Shown: positions 52,382 through 61,773 of the stretch, piece by piece
How positions within the stretch are numbered: position 1 is the first letter of the stretch
Layout: each line of letters opens with the position of its first letter
Source: Helicobacter trogontum
GTDB lineage: Bacteria > Campylobacterota > Campylobacteria > Campylobacterales > Helicobacteraceae
Reading direction: 5' to 3'
DNA: 64,000 nucleotides
Assembly (NCBI RefSeq): GCF_000765905.2
Contig: NZ_JRPL02000004.1
Coordinates: 1 to 64,000, forward strand
Notes under the pieces: model-generated
What the model saw: the letters and a program-made list of their open reading frames with translations, nothing else
What the model was told of the DNA's origin: nothing
The model's database searches: none
Made by a program: the position numbers and the translations under genes

Positions 52382-53374
52382 ATGCAATATAGCGAACATT
52401 TGGGTTTCAATAAGTATGCTATTATATGTGGTAATGGACCAAGTCTTGCAGAGATAGATTACAAAAGGTTACCCTTAGAATACGATGTATTTCGTTGTAA
52501 TCAATTTTATTTCGAAGACAAATATTATATGGGCAAAAGGGTAAAATTTGCGTTTGCCAATCCATCTGTTCTTTTTGAGCAATCATACACCTATAGAACG
52601 CTATCATATACAAAAGAATATGAAATAGATAACATTGTTGTTTCGAATTTTAATCTTAATCATATAGATTCGTGCTATTTGCAATATTTGTATATTTATG
52701 ATGACATAATTTGTGGCTCAAGACAACTTGCTAGACTCAAAGACTTTTATGCTTTTATACGCTATAACGAACTCTATTGTGAAAGACGCATAACTTCCGG
52801 AATCTACATGTGTGCATTTGCTGTTGCATTAGGGTATAAGGAAATCTATATAGCAGGTATCGATTTGTATAGTACGAAAGAAGCTTATGCCTTTGATATT
52901 ATGCAGCAAAATCTACTAACAATAGTCCCATCGTTTAGCACCACGCCGAGCAGCTGTCATGCAAAAGAAATAGATGTTGAGGCCCTGTTTTTTTTAGAGC
53001 AACATTATAATGTAAAATTTTATAGTGTATGCCTAGGTAGTCCGCTGAATGAATATATACCATTAGCAAATTTGCATAATAATACGACACTGCAAATAGT
53101 ACAAAAAACAGAAAAGTCCATAAGAGATATGCTTATACCCCCTGCAAGTGCCTATAAAAAACTAAATTATGGTATAGAAATTCAATCACAGCACAACCCA
53201 CTCGATCATACAAAGGAACAACAAGAGTACAAGAAAATGCTAAGGAATAACAGTATATATAGACTTTATAGAGACTTCATAAGATTTCCAAAAGCCGTAT
53301 ATTACTATGTGAAAGGTTATAAGATATGCAGAAAATTAAAACAATCAATCAAAAACAATAGGAACGTAATATGA
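52382..53374 (+). CDS. cst: GT42 sialyltransferase (CstI/CstII type)
   Basis: It transfers sialic acid from CMP-Neu5Ac to a galactose (alpha-2,3, perhaps also alpha-2,8) on lipo-oligosaccharide. It is strongly like Campylobacter CstII: ICGNGPSLAEIDYKRLP, YDVFRCNQFYFEDKYYMGK and RRITSGIYMCAFAVALGYKEIY. Residues matching those used by CstII are present: N40, N60, R136 and H193 (SCHAKEID). The C-terminus is basic and probably membrane-associated, as in that family. It has 330 residues, and AAGGGG precedes the ATG. Linkage specificity cannot be read from sequence by eye. Confidence 0.93.
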   Translation: MQYSEHLGFNKYAIICGNGPSLAEIDYKRLPLEYDVFRCNQFYFEDKYYMGKRVKFAFANPSVLFEQSYTYRTLSYTKEYEIDNIVVSNFNLNHIDSCYLQYLYIYDDIICGSRQLARLKDFYAFIRYNELYCERRITSGIYMCAFAVALGYKEIYIAGIDLYSTKEAYAFDIMQQNLLTIVPSFSTTPSSCHAKEIDVEALFFLEQHYNVKFYSVCLGSPLNEYIPLANLHNNTTLQIVQKTEKSIRDMLIPPASAYKKLNYGIEIQSQHNPLDHTKEQQEYKKMLRNNSIYRLYRDFIRFPKAVYYYVKGYKICRKLKQSIKNNRNVI

Positions 53375-53488
53375 CATACGCGCTCCAAGGACAATCTATT
53401 TTCTTAACAGCACTAAAGACATTGCATTGTTGCGCCTTTATATATTTTTTCATACCTGACACATATTGCTATAGAAAGCAATACATAT

Positions 53489-53938
53489 ATGAGGGGTTAT
53501 GTATTGCATAATAGTAAATCGCATATTATAACGAAAGATGTGCTAGGTCTTGGGGGAGGGGTAAGTTATAGAGAATTGTCTTTCGAAAAATATGCAGATT
53601 TAAAGAAACTCACATTTTTAAGCAAACACTACAATGTAAAATTTTATAGCCTATGCCCAAATAGCCCACTGACAAGCTATTTTCCTTTGGCACCCATTAC
53701 AGGCAATACTTTCATACCCAGTAAGAAACCAGACAACTATACAAAGGACATCTTAATACCAAAAGGTAATGGGGTAGAATCTATGCGAGACATTTTAAGA
53801 CTTGATTTACATTTGTATGATGAAGACGTTAGGAAGAGAAATAGAATTAAAAACAACATTTACTTTAGAATTTTTGATGATTTAATGCGACTACCAAGAG
53901 ATATTAAACATTATCTTCAGAATTTAAAAAAGGGGTAA
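53489..53938 (+). pseudogene. C-terminal remnant of a second GT42 sialyltransferase
   Basis: A 149-residue frame. From about residue 34 it matches the last third of CstII: KLTFLSKHYNVKFYSLCPNSPL, PDNYTKDILIP and [21 protein letters not shown]. The catalytic N-terminal two thirds are missing, and residues 1-33 do not match. The upstream copy at 52382 is a separate, more divergent gene. I infer the leftover of a tandem duplication or recombination. It ends two bases before neuB, so its tail still supplies the neuB ribosome binding site. Confidence 0.8.
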
Positions 53939-53940
53939 TC

Positions 53941-54984
53941 ATGACTGCAGTAAAGATAGGACATTTAGATATTGATGAATCTAAGCCACCGCTTGTTGTT
54001 CCAGAGATTGGCATAAACCATAATGGTAGCTTGGAGATAGCAAAACTTATGGTGGATTCTGCTTTTAGAGCTGGTGCCCAAGTTATCAAACATCAAACGC
54101 ACATTGTAGATGATGAAATGTGTAGTGCGGCACAACAAGTAATCCCAGGCAATGCAAATACAAGTATTTATGACATCATGAAAAAATGTGCTCTAAGTTT
54201 TCATGACGAACTTACATTAAAAGAATACGCGGAAAAGAAAGGATTAATGTACCTTAGCACACCCTTCTCAAGAGCAGCCGCAAACAGACTGCAAGATATG
54301 GGTGTAAGTGCATTTAAGATAGGTAGTGGGGAATGCAATAATTATCCATTATTGAAACACATTGCGGGCTTTAGAAAACCTGTTATTTTAAGTACAGGCA
54401 TGAATAACATAGAAACTATTACTAAAAGTGTAAAGATTTTCAGAGATTTTGAAATTCCATTTATATTGTTACATACAACTAACCTCTATCCCACACCCCC
54501 ACATCTTGTACGACTTAATGCGATGTTGAGACTTAAAGAGGAATTTCAATGTCTTGTTGGTTTAAGTGATCACAGCACAAACAACCTTGCATGTCTTGGT
54601 GCAGTGGCACTTGGTGCATGTGTGTTGGAGAGACACTTTACGGATTCCATGGAGAGAAGTGGTCCTGATATTATCTGTTCCATGGATGAACATGCCTTAA
54701 GAGATCTGATTATACAAAGCAAAGAACTATTTATTATGAAGGGTGTGTTGACAGAACCCAAGATAGCTACTCAAGAAGAACAAGTAACAATTGATTTTGC
54801 TTTTGCAAGCATTGTAAGTATCAAACCTATCAAAAAAGGTGAAATCTTAGATATGTCCAATATTTGGGTAAAAAGACCAGGTAAAGGTGGTATCCATGCG
54901 TCAGAATTTGAAAATATATTAGGTAAAAAAGCAATGAGAGACATTGCAGAGAATGTACAGATTCAGTATGAGGATTTCGCTTGA
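53941..54984 (+). CDS. neuB: N-acetylneuraminate synthase
   Basis: It condenses N-acetylmannosamine with phosphoenolpyruvate to give sialic acid. It is nearly collinear with Campylobacter NeuB1: [60 protein letters not shown] and [15 protein letters not shown]. The C-terminal SAF (antifreeze-like) domain begins near residue 285 ([26 protein letters not shown]). It has 347 residues. AAAGGGG comes from the end of the preceding remnant. neuC follows after 77 bases. Confidence 0.97.
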   Translation: MTAVKIGHLDIDESKPPLVVPEIGINHNGSLEIAKLMVDSAFRAGAQVIKHQTHIVDDEMCSAAQQVIPGNANTSIYDIMKKCALSFHDELTLKEYAEKKGLMYLSTPFSRAAANRLQDMGVSAFKIGSGECNNYPLLKHIAGFRKPVILSTGMNNIETITKSVKIFRDFEIPFILLHTTNLYPTPPHLVRLNAMLRLKEEFQCLVGLSDHSTNNLACLGAVALGACVLERHFTDSMERSGPDIICSMDEHALRDLIIQSKELFIMKGVLTEPKIATQEEQVTIDFAFASIVSIKPIKKGEILDMSNIWVKRPGKGGIHASEFENILGKKAMRDIAENVQIQYEDFA

Positions 54985-55061
54985 TCCACTTGATTGCTTA
55001 AAAATGTGTTATGTTTCATGGCACTAAAATTCTAAAGATAGGAAGTAAAGGGACGTAGAGA

Positions 55062-56183
55062 TTGAAAAAGATAGTTTTTGTAAGCGGAACACGTGCTGAT
55101 TTTTCAAAAATAAAATCCTTGATGCTAAAAATTGAAAAATCAAATGACTTTGAACTGCATATATTTGCAACAGGTATGCACTTAAGCAAGCAGTTTGGCT
55201 TAACTGTAAGAGAGATAGAAAAGTCTAACTTTAAACATATTTACAAGTTCATTAATCATGACAGGTATTATCAGATGGATTTAGCTTTGTCACACACTAT
55301 TGATGGATTTTCAAAGTTTATTGCTGAATATGAACCAGATCTAATTGTAGTGCACGGCGACAGAGTAGAACCATTAGCTGCTAGTATTGTCGGAGCATTA
55401 AATAATATCCTAGTAGCACACATCGAGGGTGGTGAAATATCTGGTACAATAGATGATAGCATTCGCCATGCTATTTCAAAATTAGCACACATCCATTTAG
55501 TTAATGATTCTAAGGCTAAAAAGAGACTAATACAACTTGGAGAAGATAAAAATGCTATATTTATTATCGGTTCGCCAGACTTAGATATTTTGGATAGCGA
55601 CAGCATAAATTTAGAGGAAGCAAAAAGGTATTATAACATGAGTTTTCAAGAATATGCTATTGTTATGTTTCATCCTGTAACAACAGAATTAGATTCTATG
55701 AGAAAACAAACAGATGAACTTGTAATGGCACTTCAAGAAAGTGAAGAAAACTATATTATCATTTATCCCAACAATGATTTAGGATTTAATTTTATTCTAG
55801 AATCTTATGAGATATTACGAAATAACCCACGTTTTAAATTCTACCCATCTATTCGATTTGAATATTTTATTGCGTTTTTAAAAAATGCAAAATTTTTAAT
55901 CGGCAATTCAAGCTGTTTATTAAAAGAAGCCCCTTATTTGGGCATCCCTAGTATCAATGTCGGTACAAGACAAAATGGTAGAATGGGAAGTACATGTCCT
56001 AGCGTGTTCCATGTGAATGCACAAAAAAGTGATATACTTTACACGATAAGCAAAGCAAAGACCTTCAAGCATCAACATAAAAATCACAAAGCAAGAAGAA
56101 AAAGTGATGAGTTGTTTTTTGATTTATTACAAAAAGGTATATTTTTTACTATACCAAAGCAGAAGAAATTTCTAGATATATAA
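55062..56183 (+). CDS. neuC: UDP-N-acetylglucosamine 2-epimerase (hydrolysing)
   Basis: It makes N-acetylmannosamine from UDP-GlcNAc, the substrate for NeuB. It is strongly like Campylobacter NeuC1: [65 protein letters not shown] and [17 protein letters not shown]. It has 373 residues and starts with TTG. The cgtA-like gene follows after 41 bases, so the usual neuA does not come next. Confidence 0.96.
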   Translation: MKKIVFVSGTRADFSKIKSLMLKIEKSNDFELHIFATGMHLSKQFGLTVREIEKSNFKHIYKFINHDRYYQMDLALSHTIDGFSKFIAEYEPDLIVVHGDRVEPLAASIVGALNNILVAHIEGGEISGTIDDSIRHAISKLAHIHLVNDSKAKKRLIQLGEDKNAIFIIGSPDLDILDSDSINLEEAKRYYNMSFQEYAIVMFHPVTTELDSMRKQTDELVMALQESEENYIIIYPNNDLGFNFILESYEILRNNPRFKFYPSIRFEYFIAFLKNAKFLIGNSSCLLKEAPYLGIPSINVGTRQNGRMGSTCPSVFHVNAQKSDILYTISKAKTFKHQHKNHKARRKSDELFFDLLQKGIFFTIPKQKKFLDI

Positions 56184-56224
56184 GACTTATTTATTAAACT
56201 AAATGGTATTTTATACAAGGAGAT

Positions 56225-57234
56225 ATGATGCAACTCTTACGATATATTAAGACTTTGTTTAAAACAAATACGGCAAACAAGATGTTACACAATATACATT
56301 TGCAAACACTAGATTCATTTACACCCACAAATGTTTTAACGCAAATCAATAATATTTGGACATATAAAGCAGCCATGGGGGGGGGGGGGACGTCCCGCCA
56401 TTATATCGGTGCGATGATAATGCGAAAGATACAAAATCCGCACTTAATCCATGGGCATTCATTCGTGTAAAGAATGAAGAAACCACTTTGCGTGCGAGTT
56501 TAGATTCTATCTTACCTGCAATTCAGCGAGGAGTAATTGGCTATAATGACTGCACAGATAGAAGCGAAGCTATAATCTTGGATTTTTGTAAACAACACGC
56601 AAGCTTTATTCCAGTAAAATATCCCCATGAAGTAATGTTAGAAAATCCACAACATGAATACAACAAACTGCATTATTATTATAAATTTGTACTAGAGCAT
56701 ATTCCTAAAAATGAATGGTTTATCAAAATAGATGTTGATCATATCTATAATGCAAAAATACTTTTTCAGACGTTTTATTTACCACAAATACAGAAACACG
56801 CCGTTGTCTATCCGAGAATAAATTTTATTGTAAAAAAAGAGCAAAATTTACATAAAATTTATATACAAAACAATGGTGTAAATGGTTTCGTTGATGGTTA
56901 TGATCAATTATTGATATGCAACAAAAACATTGATTTTGTCGAACGAAAAACATCTAAATCTGCACAATGGATTGATAAAAGCAGTCATGCAAATATATTA
57001 TATTCTGAACAACAGGTCGTACCAAATAATATAGTCTATATCAATGCACCGCTTACACAATGGCACTTTCCAGCTGTAAAGCAGAGGAGGCATGATTTTA
57101 GTGGGCATCTAGACATAATGACATTACAAACTTTTAAGGAATATAATAAGCATCTTATTGGCTCAAAAATACCTAGCTGTATGCTTGAAGAAGATTTGAT
57201 AAGATCAATATATGATCAATTTGAGCTAAATTAA
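56225..57234 (+). pseudogene. cgtA: CgtA-type beta-1,4-N-acetylgalactosaminyltransferase, phase-variable, out of frame
   Basis: It adds GalNAc to the sialylated galactose of lipo-oligosaccharide (GM2-like structures). The first 81-codon frame (56225-56470, AAGGAG before the ATG) breaks at a G13 tract. In the other frame, DVPPLYRC...[12 protein letters not shown] leads straight into [23 protein letters not shown], which closely matches Campylobacter CgtA, and on to the stop at 57234. KIDVDHIY supplies the DxD-like motif. One G more (14) or two fewer (11) would restore about 336 codons. So the gene looks intact apart from the tract and is currently OFF. Confidence 0.9.
56377..56389 (+). repeat. 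Poly-G tract (13 G) in cgtA
   Basis: Thirteen consecutive G inside the coding region at about codon 51. Slipped-strand mispairing would move the gene in and out of frame. ON lengths should be 11 or 14 G, giving three or four glycines; C. jejuni CgtA has three there. Confidence 0.95.
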
Positions 57235-57283
57235 TCTAAAGTCTTAATCAATAATACAAATAGCTACTCTCTTATTCTGCATT

Positions 57284-58006
57284 TCAATCATATCTCTTCC
57301 AGTATGTCCGATCAAAGAAATCTGCCTCATTAAGCAAAGCCTCAAAGGGCTTATACCTCTCTTTATACCCCATAGATTTATGGTTCTTAATCCAATATCC
57401 TGGGTAAAAATATTTAAGGTTAAGTTTTTTTGCAAGATTTAATAACAATATAATGTTAAGCGTCCCCAAACTAAGCTTCTCATAATCATGATCGTAAAAA
57501 AAATAATTTGCACTCATAGAGCTAAGGACAATATCAAAATAACTTACACCAATAAGCCTACCATCACGATACAAACACATTTCATAGCCAAAATATTCAC
57601 TGCCAGCAACAAAGGAGTTTGTATAACGTGCCATATCGATATTATTCATACTCCAATTTTTCTTACGCATCATTTTGGTATGATATTTTACATATAAACA
57701 CACACGTGCATCATTTGTCAGAGGTCTTCGTATTTGTATAAGAGTGTCGCTATTTTTTTTTAGAATCCGCTTCATATTAACACTTATCTGAAACTCATCA
57801 ACAAGCTGTCGTATAGTGATACATTCCTTACAATTTGGACATTGGGGCACAAAGAAATACTCTCCAAAGCGACGATAGCCACGCTCAAGCAAACCTTGAT
57901 AAAAGTATGGTGTGCAATCCTTGATACCCAAATATCTAAACTGACTTTCTTTATTTGCAAAGTAAGAACAAGGATGAAGCTCTGAAAAAAAATCAAAATA
58001 TTCCAT
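57284..58006 (-). CDS. bpt: Aspartate/glutamate leucyltransferase Bpt
   Basis: It adds leucine from tRNA to proteins that begin with Asp or Glu, marking them for ClpS/ClpAP degradation (N-end rule). The N-terminal ATE domain has HPCSYFANKESQFRYLG and CPNCKECITIRQ. The C-terminal domain has YFFYDHDYEKLSLGTLNIILLL and YFYPGYWIKNHKSMGYKERYKPFE. It has 240 residues. Last gene of the ubiA operon, 9 bases after the transporter gene. Confidence 0.95.
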   Translation of the reverse strand: MEYFDFFSELHPCSYFANKESQFRYLGIKDCTPYFYQGLLERGYRRFGEYFFVPQCPNCKECITIRQLVDEFQISVNMKRILKKNSDTLIQIRRPLTNDARVCLYVKYHTKMMRKKNWSMNNIDMARYTNSFVAGSEYFGYEMCLYRDGRLIGVSYFDIVLSSMSANYFFYDHDYEKLSLGTLNIILLLNLAKKLNLKYFYPGYWIKNHKSMGYKERYKPFEALLNEADFFDRTYWKRYD

Positions 58007-58015
58007 AATCCACCA

Positions 58016-58657
58016 TTATTTCCTAGTGTAAAATACTTTTTTATAAGTTTTTATTGCAATAAAATAGAAGATAGGAATATCTAATAGATTGACAAGTGAT
58101 TTAATACCATAATCAAATAAAAAAAGCATAAAAACATCATAGTAGGGCAGAACACCAAAAAATGCAATATGAAAAAATACAAACGTATCAACACATTGTG
58201 CTACACATGCACTCACACCATTACGAAACCACCAAAGACTAGGAAATTTTTTCTTCAACTGATAAAATATCACAACATCTAAAAACTGCGCCACAAAAAA
58301 CGCACTCACACTAGCGACTGCGATACGCAATGCGATATGTGGCTCATTTGAAATAAATGCAATCGCACAAGATGGTAAAAATGCAAATAAAAGTCCATAA
58401 CGCAATGCCCTCAACACATCTTTTCTACTATGTTTTTCGCTTAACACATCCATAATCAAAAATGAAAGTGGGTAAGTTAATGCCCCATAGGTGACATGAT
58501 TTAGTTCTAATGTTATGTTGAAAAAAGGGATATGCACACTACCGATTGTAAAACTTACGAGGTAGTTGGAAGCCACTATCACACATGTAAACAACATAAC
58601 AGCAACAACAAAAGTGTTCTCACTCATTTGTTTTTCTTGTGGCGGCACATAACTCAT
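58016..58657 (-). CDS. Queuosine precursor transporter YhhQ
   Basis: An integral membrane protein of the VUT/YhhQ family that imports queuine or preQ bases. It has about six helices. Characteristic parts are HVTYGALTYPLSFLIMDVLSEKHSRKDVLRALRYG and VSAFFVAQFLDVVIFYQLKKKF, then ACVAQCVDTFVFFHIAFFG. It has 213 residues. ATGA overlap with the upstream gene at 58654-58657 implies translational coupling. It complements the queA and queH genes in this window. Confidence 0.92.
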   Translation of the reverse strand: MSYVPPQEKQMSENTFVVAVMLFTCVIVASNYLVSFTIGSVHIPFFNITLELNHVTYGALTYPLSFLIMDVLSEKHSRKDVLRALRYGLLFAFLPSCAIAFISNEPHIALRIAVASVSAFFVAQFLDVVIFYQLKKKFPSLWWFRNGVSACVAQCVDTFVFFHIAFFGVLPYYDVFMLFLFDYGIKSLVNLLDIPIFYFIAIKTYKKVFYTRK

Positions 58658-59178
58658 GCTATTTCTCCCTTGTGCAATTCTGATAGTTTTAACACAAACT
58701 CTACTTCACTTTTTGTAATGCGCAACTCCTTAGAAATCGCATCTATCGTGTAACCATTCTTAAAAAGTTCTAGAATCTGCTTTTCATTTCGCTGTTGCGA
58801 TGGTGCATTAAAATGACCAAGACTTCGCAATCTCTCCTCTAATACCAAAATTTTATCTTCAAAATATTCTCTATCACTTTGCAGTCCATGCTGCAATGAT
58901 AAAATATCTGCCTTTAAATCTGCTACCGCTTTCAAAGATTCTGCATTTGGTTTTGTATCAAGAGTGCGTTTTTCATTCTCCATAATCCATTTCTGTATCT
59001 TATAAATTTCTTTATATATATCTTCAATAGAAGCCTCAAGTCGCACAAACTTTTTTGCACTTTCCTTTTCTTTGAGTGAAACATAAAGCAATACGATAAT
59101 AATCATAAGAATAAATAATCCTGCCATAATAACACTCATTGTCTCATAGCTAAGATTTGTTGCACTTGTAATATTCAT
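58654..59178 (-). CDS. Membrane-anchored coiled-coil protein with C-terminal helix-turn-helix
   Basis: A 174-residue protein of unknown role. The N-terminal membrane helix is at about 14-36. A long coiled coil covers about 40-125 (KFVRLEASIEDIYKEIYKIQ, LKADILSLQHGLQ). The C-terminal ILELFKNGYTIDAISKELRITKSEVEFVLKL reads as a helix-turn-helix. The layout is like DUF6115 proteins. It could link a membrane site to DNA or RNA, but this is inference. AAAGGGG precedes the ATG. It sits in the ubiA operon. Confidence 0.75.
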   Translation of the reverse strand: MNITSATNLSYETMSVIMAGLFILMIIIVLLYVSLKEKESAKKFVRLEASIEDIYKEIYKIQKWIMENEKRTLDTKPNAESLKAVADLKADILSLQHGLQSDREYFEDKILVLEERLRSLGHFNAPSQQRNEKQILELFKNGYTIDAISKELRITKSEVEFVLKLSELHKGEIA

Positions 59179-59194
59179 ATAGCCCCTTTCATTA

Positions 59195-59737
59195 TTATTG
59201 TAGTTTTTGTGTTTTGCGCGCTTTAAGCGCTTCTCTTTCTATCCCCACAATATAACTATCATAATCTCTTAAATCCCTATCCGCCATTGTTTGCACCTGT
59301 AAAACCTGTGTATCCTTTGCAACCGCAAATAATGGTACACAACGCACTGGAAATACAGGCAAAAAGAGTCTCACATAATATTGTGAATCTGGTATAAGCG
59401 AAGCAGAATCTAAAATGATAATTCCATGCCCTAATTGCTTGGTGTGAATATTGTATTGCAATGGAATATAATGCACCGAAGAACCCGCTATAAGATTCTC
59501 AAGATGTTCTAACTTCTTGTAAATATGCACAAGCATTTCACCAAGCACTGCTGTACCACCACCACATTTACAATCGCCACTTTTTGCCTTAAGTGAGGAT
59601 AGCCATTTATCAATAGAATTTCCATGTAGCTGTGTGATAACTTCATATTCTTTGATAGCCTCTAACCTTATAGAATCATCAAGGACTTGCAGCTCCACAT
59701 TTAAACTAGCATCAACTAGGCGTGTTTCTAAATCCAT
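59195..59737 (-). CDS. Atypical PilZ-like protein
   Basis: A 180-residue cytoplasmic protein. The first ~90 residues are helical and include the small cysteine/glycine loop CKCGGG. The second half has the beta-rich run GHGIIILDSASLIPDSQYYVRLFLPVF and ends DRDLRDYDSYIVGIEREAL, which resembles the end of PilZ domains. The RxxxR motif needed to bind cyclic-di-GMP is not evident. A PilZ fold is therefore only suspected. GTGAGG precedes the ATG. Confidence 0.6.
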   Translation of the reverse strand: MDLETRLVDASLNVELQVLDDSIRLEAIKEYEVITQLHGNSIDKWLSSLKAKSGDCKCGGGTAVLGEMLVHIYKKLEHLENLIAGSSVHYIPLQYNIHTKQLGHGIIILDSASLIPDSQYYVRLFLPVFPVRCVPLFAVAKDTQVLQVQTMADRDLRDYDSYIVGIEREALKARKTQKLQ

Positions 59738-59738
59738 A

Positions 59739-60635
59739 CTAAAACCTCACTATGCTGTCCAAAATGATAAAAAATAAAAAAACAAAGCCTAAATATCCAT
59801 TTGTTGTAAAAAATGCACGTGGAATATTTTTAAAATCTTTTCTCACAATCAAATGCTCATAAAAAAGCATACAGGCTGATAAAATAAGCCCAATGATAGC
59901 AAGATGATAAGTTGTGCTAAAACGCAAAAATAATGCCCAAAAGAACACGGTAAGGATATGAAAAATACGTGCAATCTGTAATGCATTCTCAGAACCAAAA
60001 TATGCAGGTATGGAATATAAATTATGCTTTTTATCATGTTCTATATCCTGCAAAGAATATAATATATCAAAACCTGCCACCCAAAATAATACCCCAAGAC
60101 TAAGAAAAATAGTCCATAAATGCACCTCACCGCTCACTGCAATATCTCCAGCAATAGGGGCTAAACCAAGTGATAAACCAAGTACCAAATGCGCAAGATA
60201 AGAAAATCTCTTCATCACGCTATAAATACCAAGGATAAATAAAAAAGGTATAGAAAGCTTGAAAGCTAAATCATTAATAAAATAACTCACAAGGATAAAC
60301 AATAATGCATTTACACTACAAAAAAGTAGTAATGCTGAAAACCCTAAACGACCATCAACACTTGGACGATTTTTTGTGCGTTCATTTGTGGAATCTATAT
60401 CTCTATCGCAAAGTCGATTAAATGCCATAGCAAAATTACGTGCAGTTATTAAGGCTATAGCACACAAAAAAAGCGTTTTAAAACCAAAAAAACCATCACC
60501 ATGAAATGCATTTGATGATACAATCATAGCAATTACAATAAAACTTGCACTAAAAATAGTATGCTCAAACATTACCAATTCGCTTAAGGTTTGTAATTGC
60601 TTTTTTAATTTTTCCATGAGAAACCGCACTTTCAT
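59739..60635 (-). CDS. ubiA: UbiA-type prenyltransferase (menaquinone, MqnP)
   Basis: A membrane enzyme that attaches the polyprenyl tail to the quinone ring precursor. In this phylum it probably serves the futalosine (mqn) route to menaquinone. Both Asp-rich sites are visible: NRLCDRDID (73-81) and DILYSLQDIEHDKKHN near 190. It has about eight helices in 298 residues. A second in-frame ATG at 60617 is possible; neither has a clear ribosome binding site. First gene of a five-gene operon running down to bpt. Confidence 0.9.
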   Translation of the reverse strand: MKVRFLMEKLKKQLQTLSELVMFEHTIFSASFIVIAMIVSSNAFHGDGFFGFKTLFLCAIALITARNFAMAFNRLCDRDIDSTNERTKNRPSVDGRLGFSALLLFCSVNALLFILVSYFINDLAFKLSIPFLFILGIYSVMKRFSYLAHLVLGLSLGLAPIAGDIAVSGEVHLWTIFLSLGVLFWVAGFDILYSLQDIEHDKKHNLYSIPAYFGSENALQIARIFHILTVFFWALFLRFSTTYHLAIIGLILSACMLFYEHLIVRKDFKNIPRAFFTTNGYLGFVFLFFIILDSIVRF

Positions 60636-61086
60636 TATAAAACTAATAAACTCTATTATGCTTTACGTCTGCACTTCATACCCATGTATTGCATAATTAT
60701 TTGTTTAAACTTTTAACTATAACTTAAAATTGCTGAAAAATCAATAAGACAATTTGCCTTTTTACTTATTATACACTTCTTTCAAGCATTGCCTTACTAA
60801 CATTTATGAGTACTAGCAAAATAATATATAAATAATTGAATTATTTCTATTAATTGCTTATCATTATGAGTAGCCTTAGTGAATCAAAAACATATAATAG
60901 CGGCTTAATAAATATTAGCAAACTTGCATACAAATACAATAAACACACTAAAACTTTCCACAAAGATAAAATTCAAATAATCTTTATCTTACATTCAATA
61001 ACATGCAAATGCATAGTTTTTTGGTATTTTTTGCTAGAATTATAATTCTATGTTTATTTGAATACATTTACTAAAGAGGTTATGTT
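60636..61086. other. Divergent intergenic region between ubiA and rnc
   Basis: About 450 AT-rich bases with the rnc promoter box near its right end. A short plus-strand frame at 60854-61045 has no ribosome binding site and is taken as chance. Confidence 0.45.
61041..61046 (+). promoter_or_regulatory. Probable -10 of rnc
   Basis: Consensus TATAAT, 40 bases upstream of the rnc start codon. Confidence 0.5.
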
Positions 61087-61773
61087 TTGGAAACAACATT
61101 ATCACCAAATATTCACATGCTTGAACAAAAGCTTAATTATACATTCAAAAATAAAAAGAAATTAGCAGAAGCATTGGCACACAAATCTTTTAAAAAACCA
61201 TACAACAATGAACGTTTGGAGTTTTTGGGTGATGCTGTGCTAGATTTAGTTGTGGGGGAGTATCTCTTTGAGACTTTTTCACAAAAAAATGAAGGCTCAT
61301 TGTCAAAAATGCGTGCATCTTTAGTGAATGAAGCCTCATTTTGTAAGCTTGCCCAATCCATTAATTTAGGTAAATATCTCAATTTATCTGCTTCAGAGAT
61401 CAATAATGGAGGAAGGTTAAAGGCTAGTATTTTAAGCAATGCTTTTGAGGCTATTATGGCGGTAATCTATCTTGAATCTGGGTTAGAGACAGTAAAGCGT
61501 GTGTTTTACCCCATTTTACACAACGAGTTTCATATCGATGAAGAATTATTGTCAAAGGATTATAAATCAGGTTTGCAAGAATATACGCAAGAGAGGTTTG
61601 GTTGCACCCCAAGTTATGAAATGCTCTCACAAGAGGGACCAGATCATAATAAAGTCTTTACTATGCAAGTAAAGATTCAAGATAAAATATATGCAAGTGC
61701 AAATGGCACAAGCAAGAAAGCAGCTCAACAGGCTGCAGCAAAACTCACACTGCAAATCTTACAACAAACATAA
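61087..61773 (+). CDS. rnc: Ribonuclease III
   Basis: It cleaves double-stranded RNA in rRNA maturation and in sRNA or antisense regulation. The catalytic signature is NERLEFLGDAVLDLV (41-55), with the metal-binding acids. NAFEAIMAVIYLESG is the second acidic site. A dsRNA-binding domain starts near 155 (YKSGLQEYTQERFGCTPSYEML) and ends NGTSKKAAQQAAAKL. It has 228 residues. The start is TTG behind AAAGAGG. Confidence 0.97.
   Translation: METTLSPNIHMLEQKLNYTFKNKKKLAEALAHKSFKKPYNNERLEFLGDAVLDLVVGEYLFETFSQKNEGSLSKMRASLVNEASFCKLAQSINLGKYLNLSASEINNGGRLKASILSNAFEAIMAVIYLESGLETVKRVFYPILHNEFHIDEELLSKDYKSGLQEYTQERFGCTPSYEMLSQEGPDHNKVFTMQVKIQDKIYASANGTSKKAAQQAAAKLTLQILQQT

Noticed and set aside
53552-53561. 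G5-A-G4 stretch in the sialyltransferase remnant as a second phase-variable tract
   Set aside because: It is interrupted by A, which makes slippage unlikely, and the gene is already truncated.
60854-61045. 63-codon frame upstream of rnc
   Set aside because: It covers the rnc promoter box and lacks a ribosome binding site.
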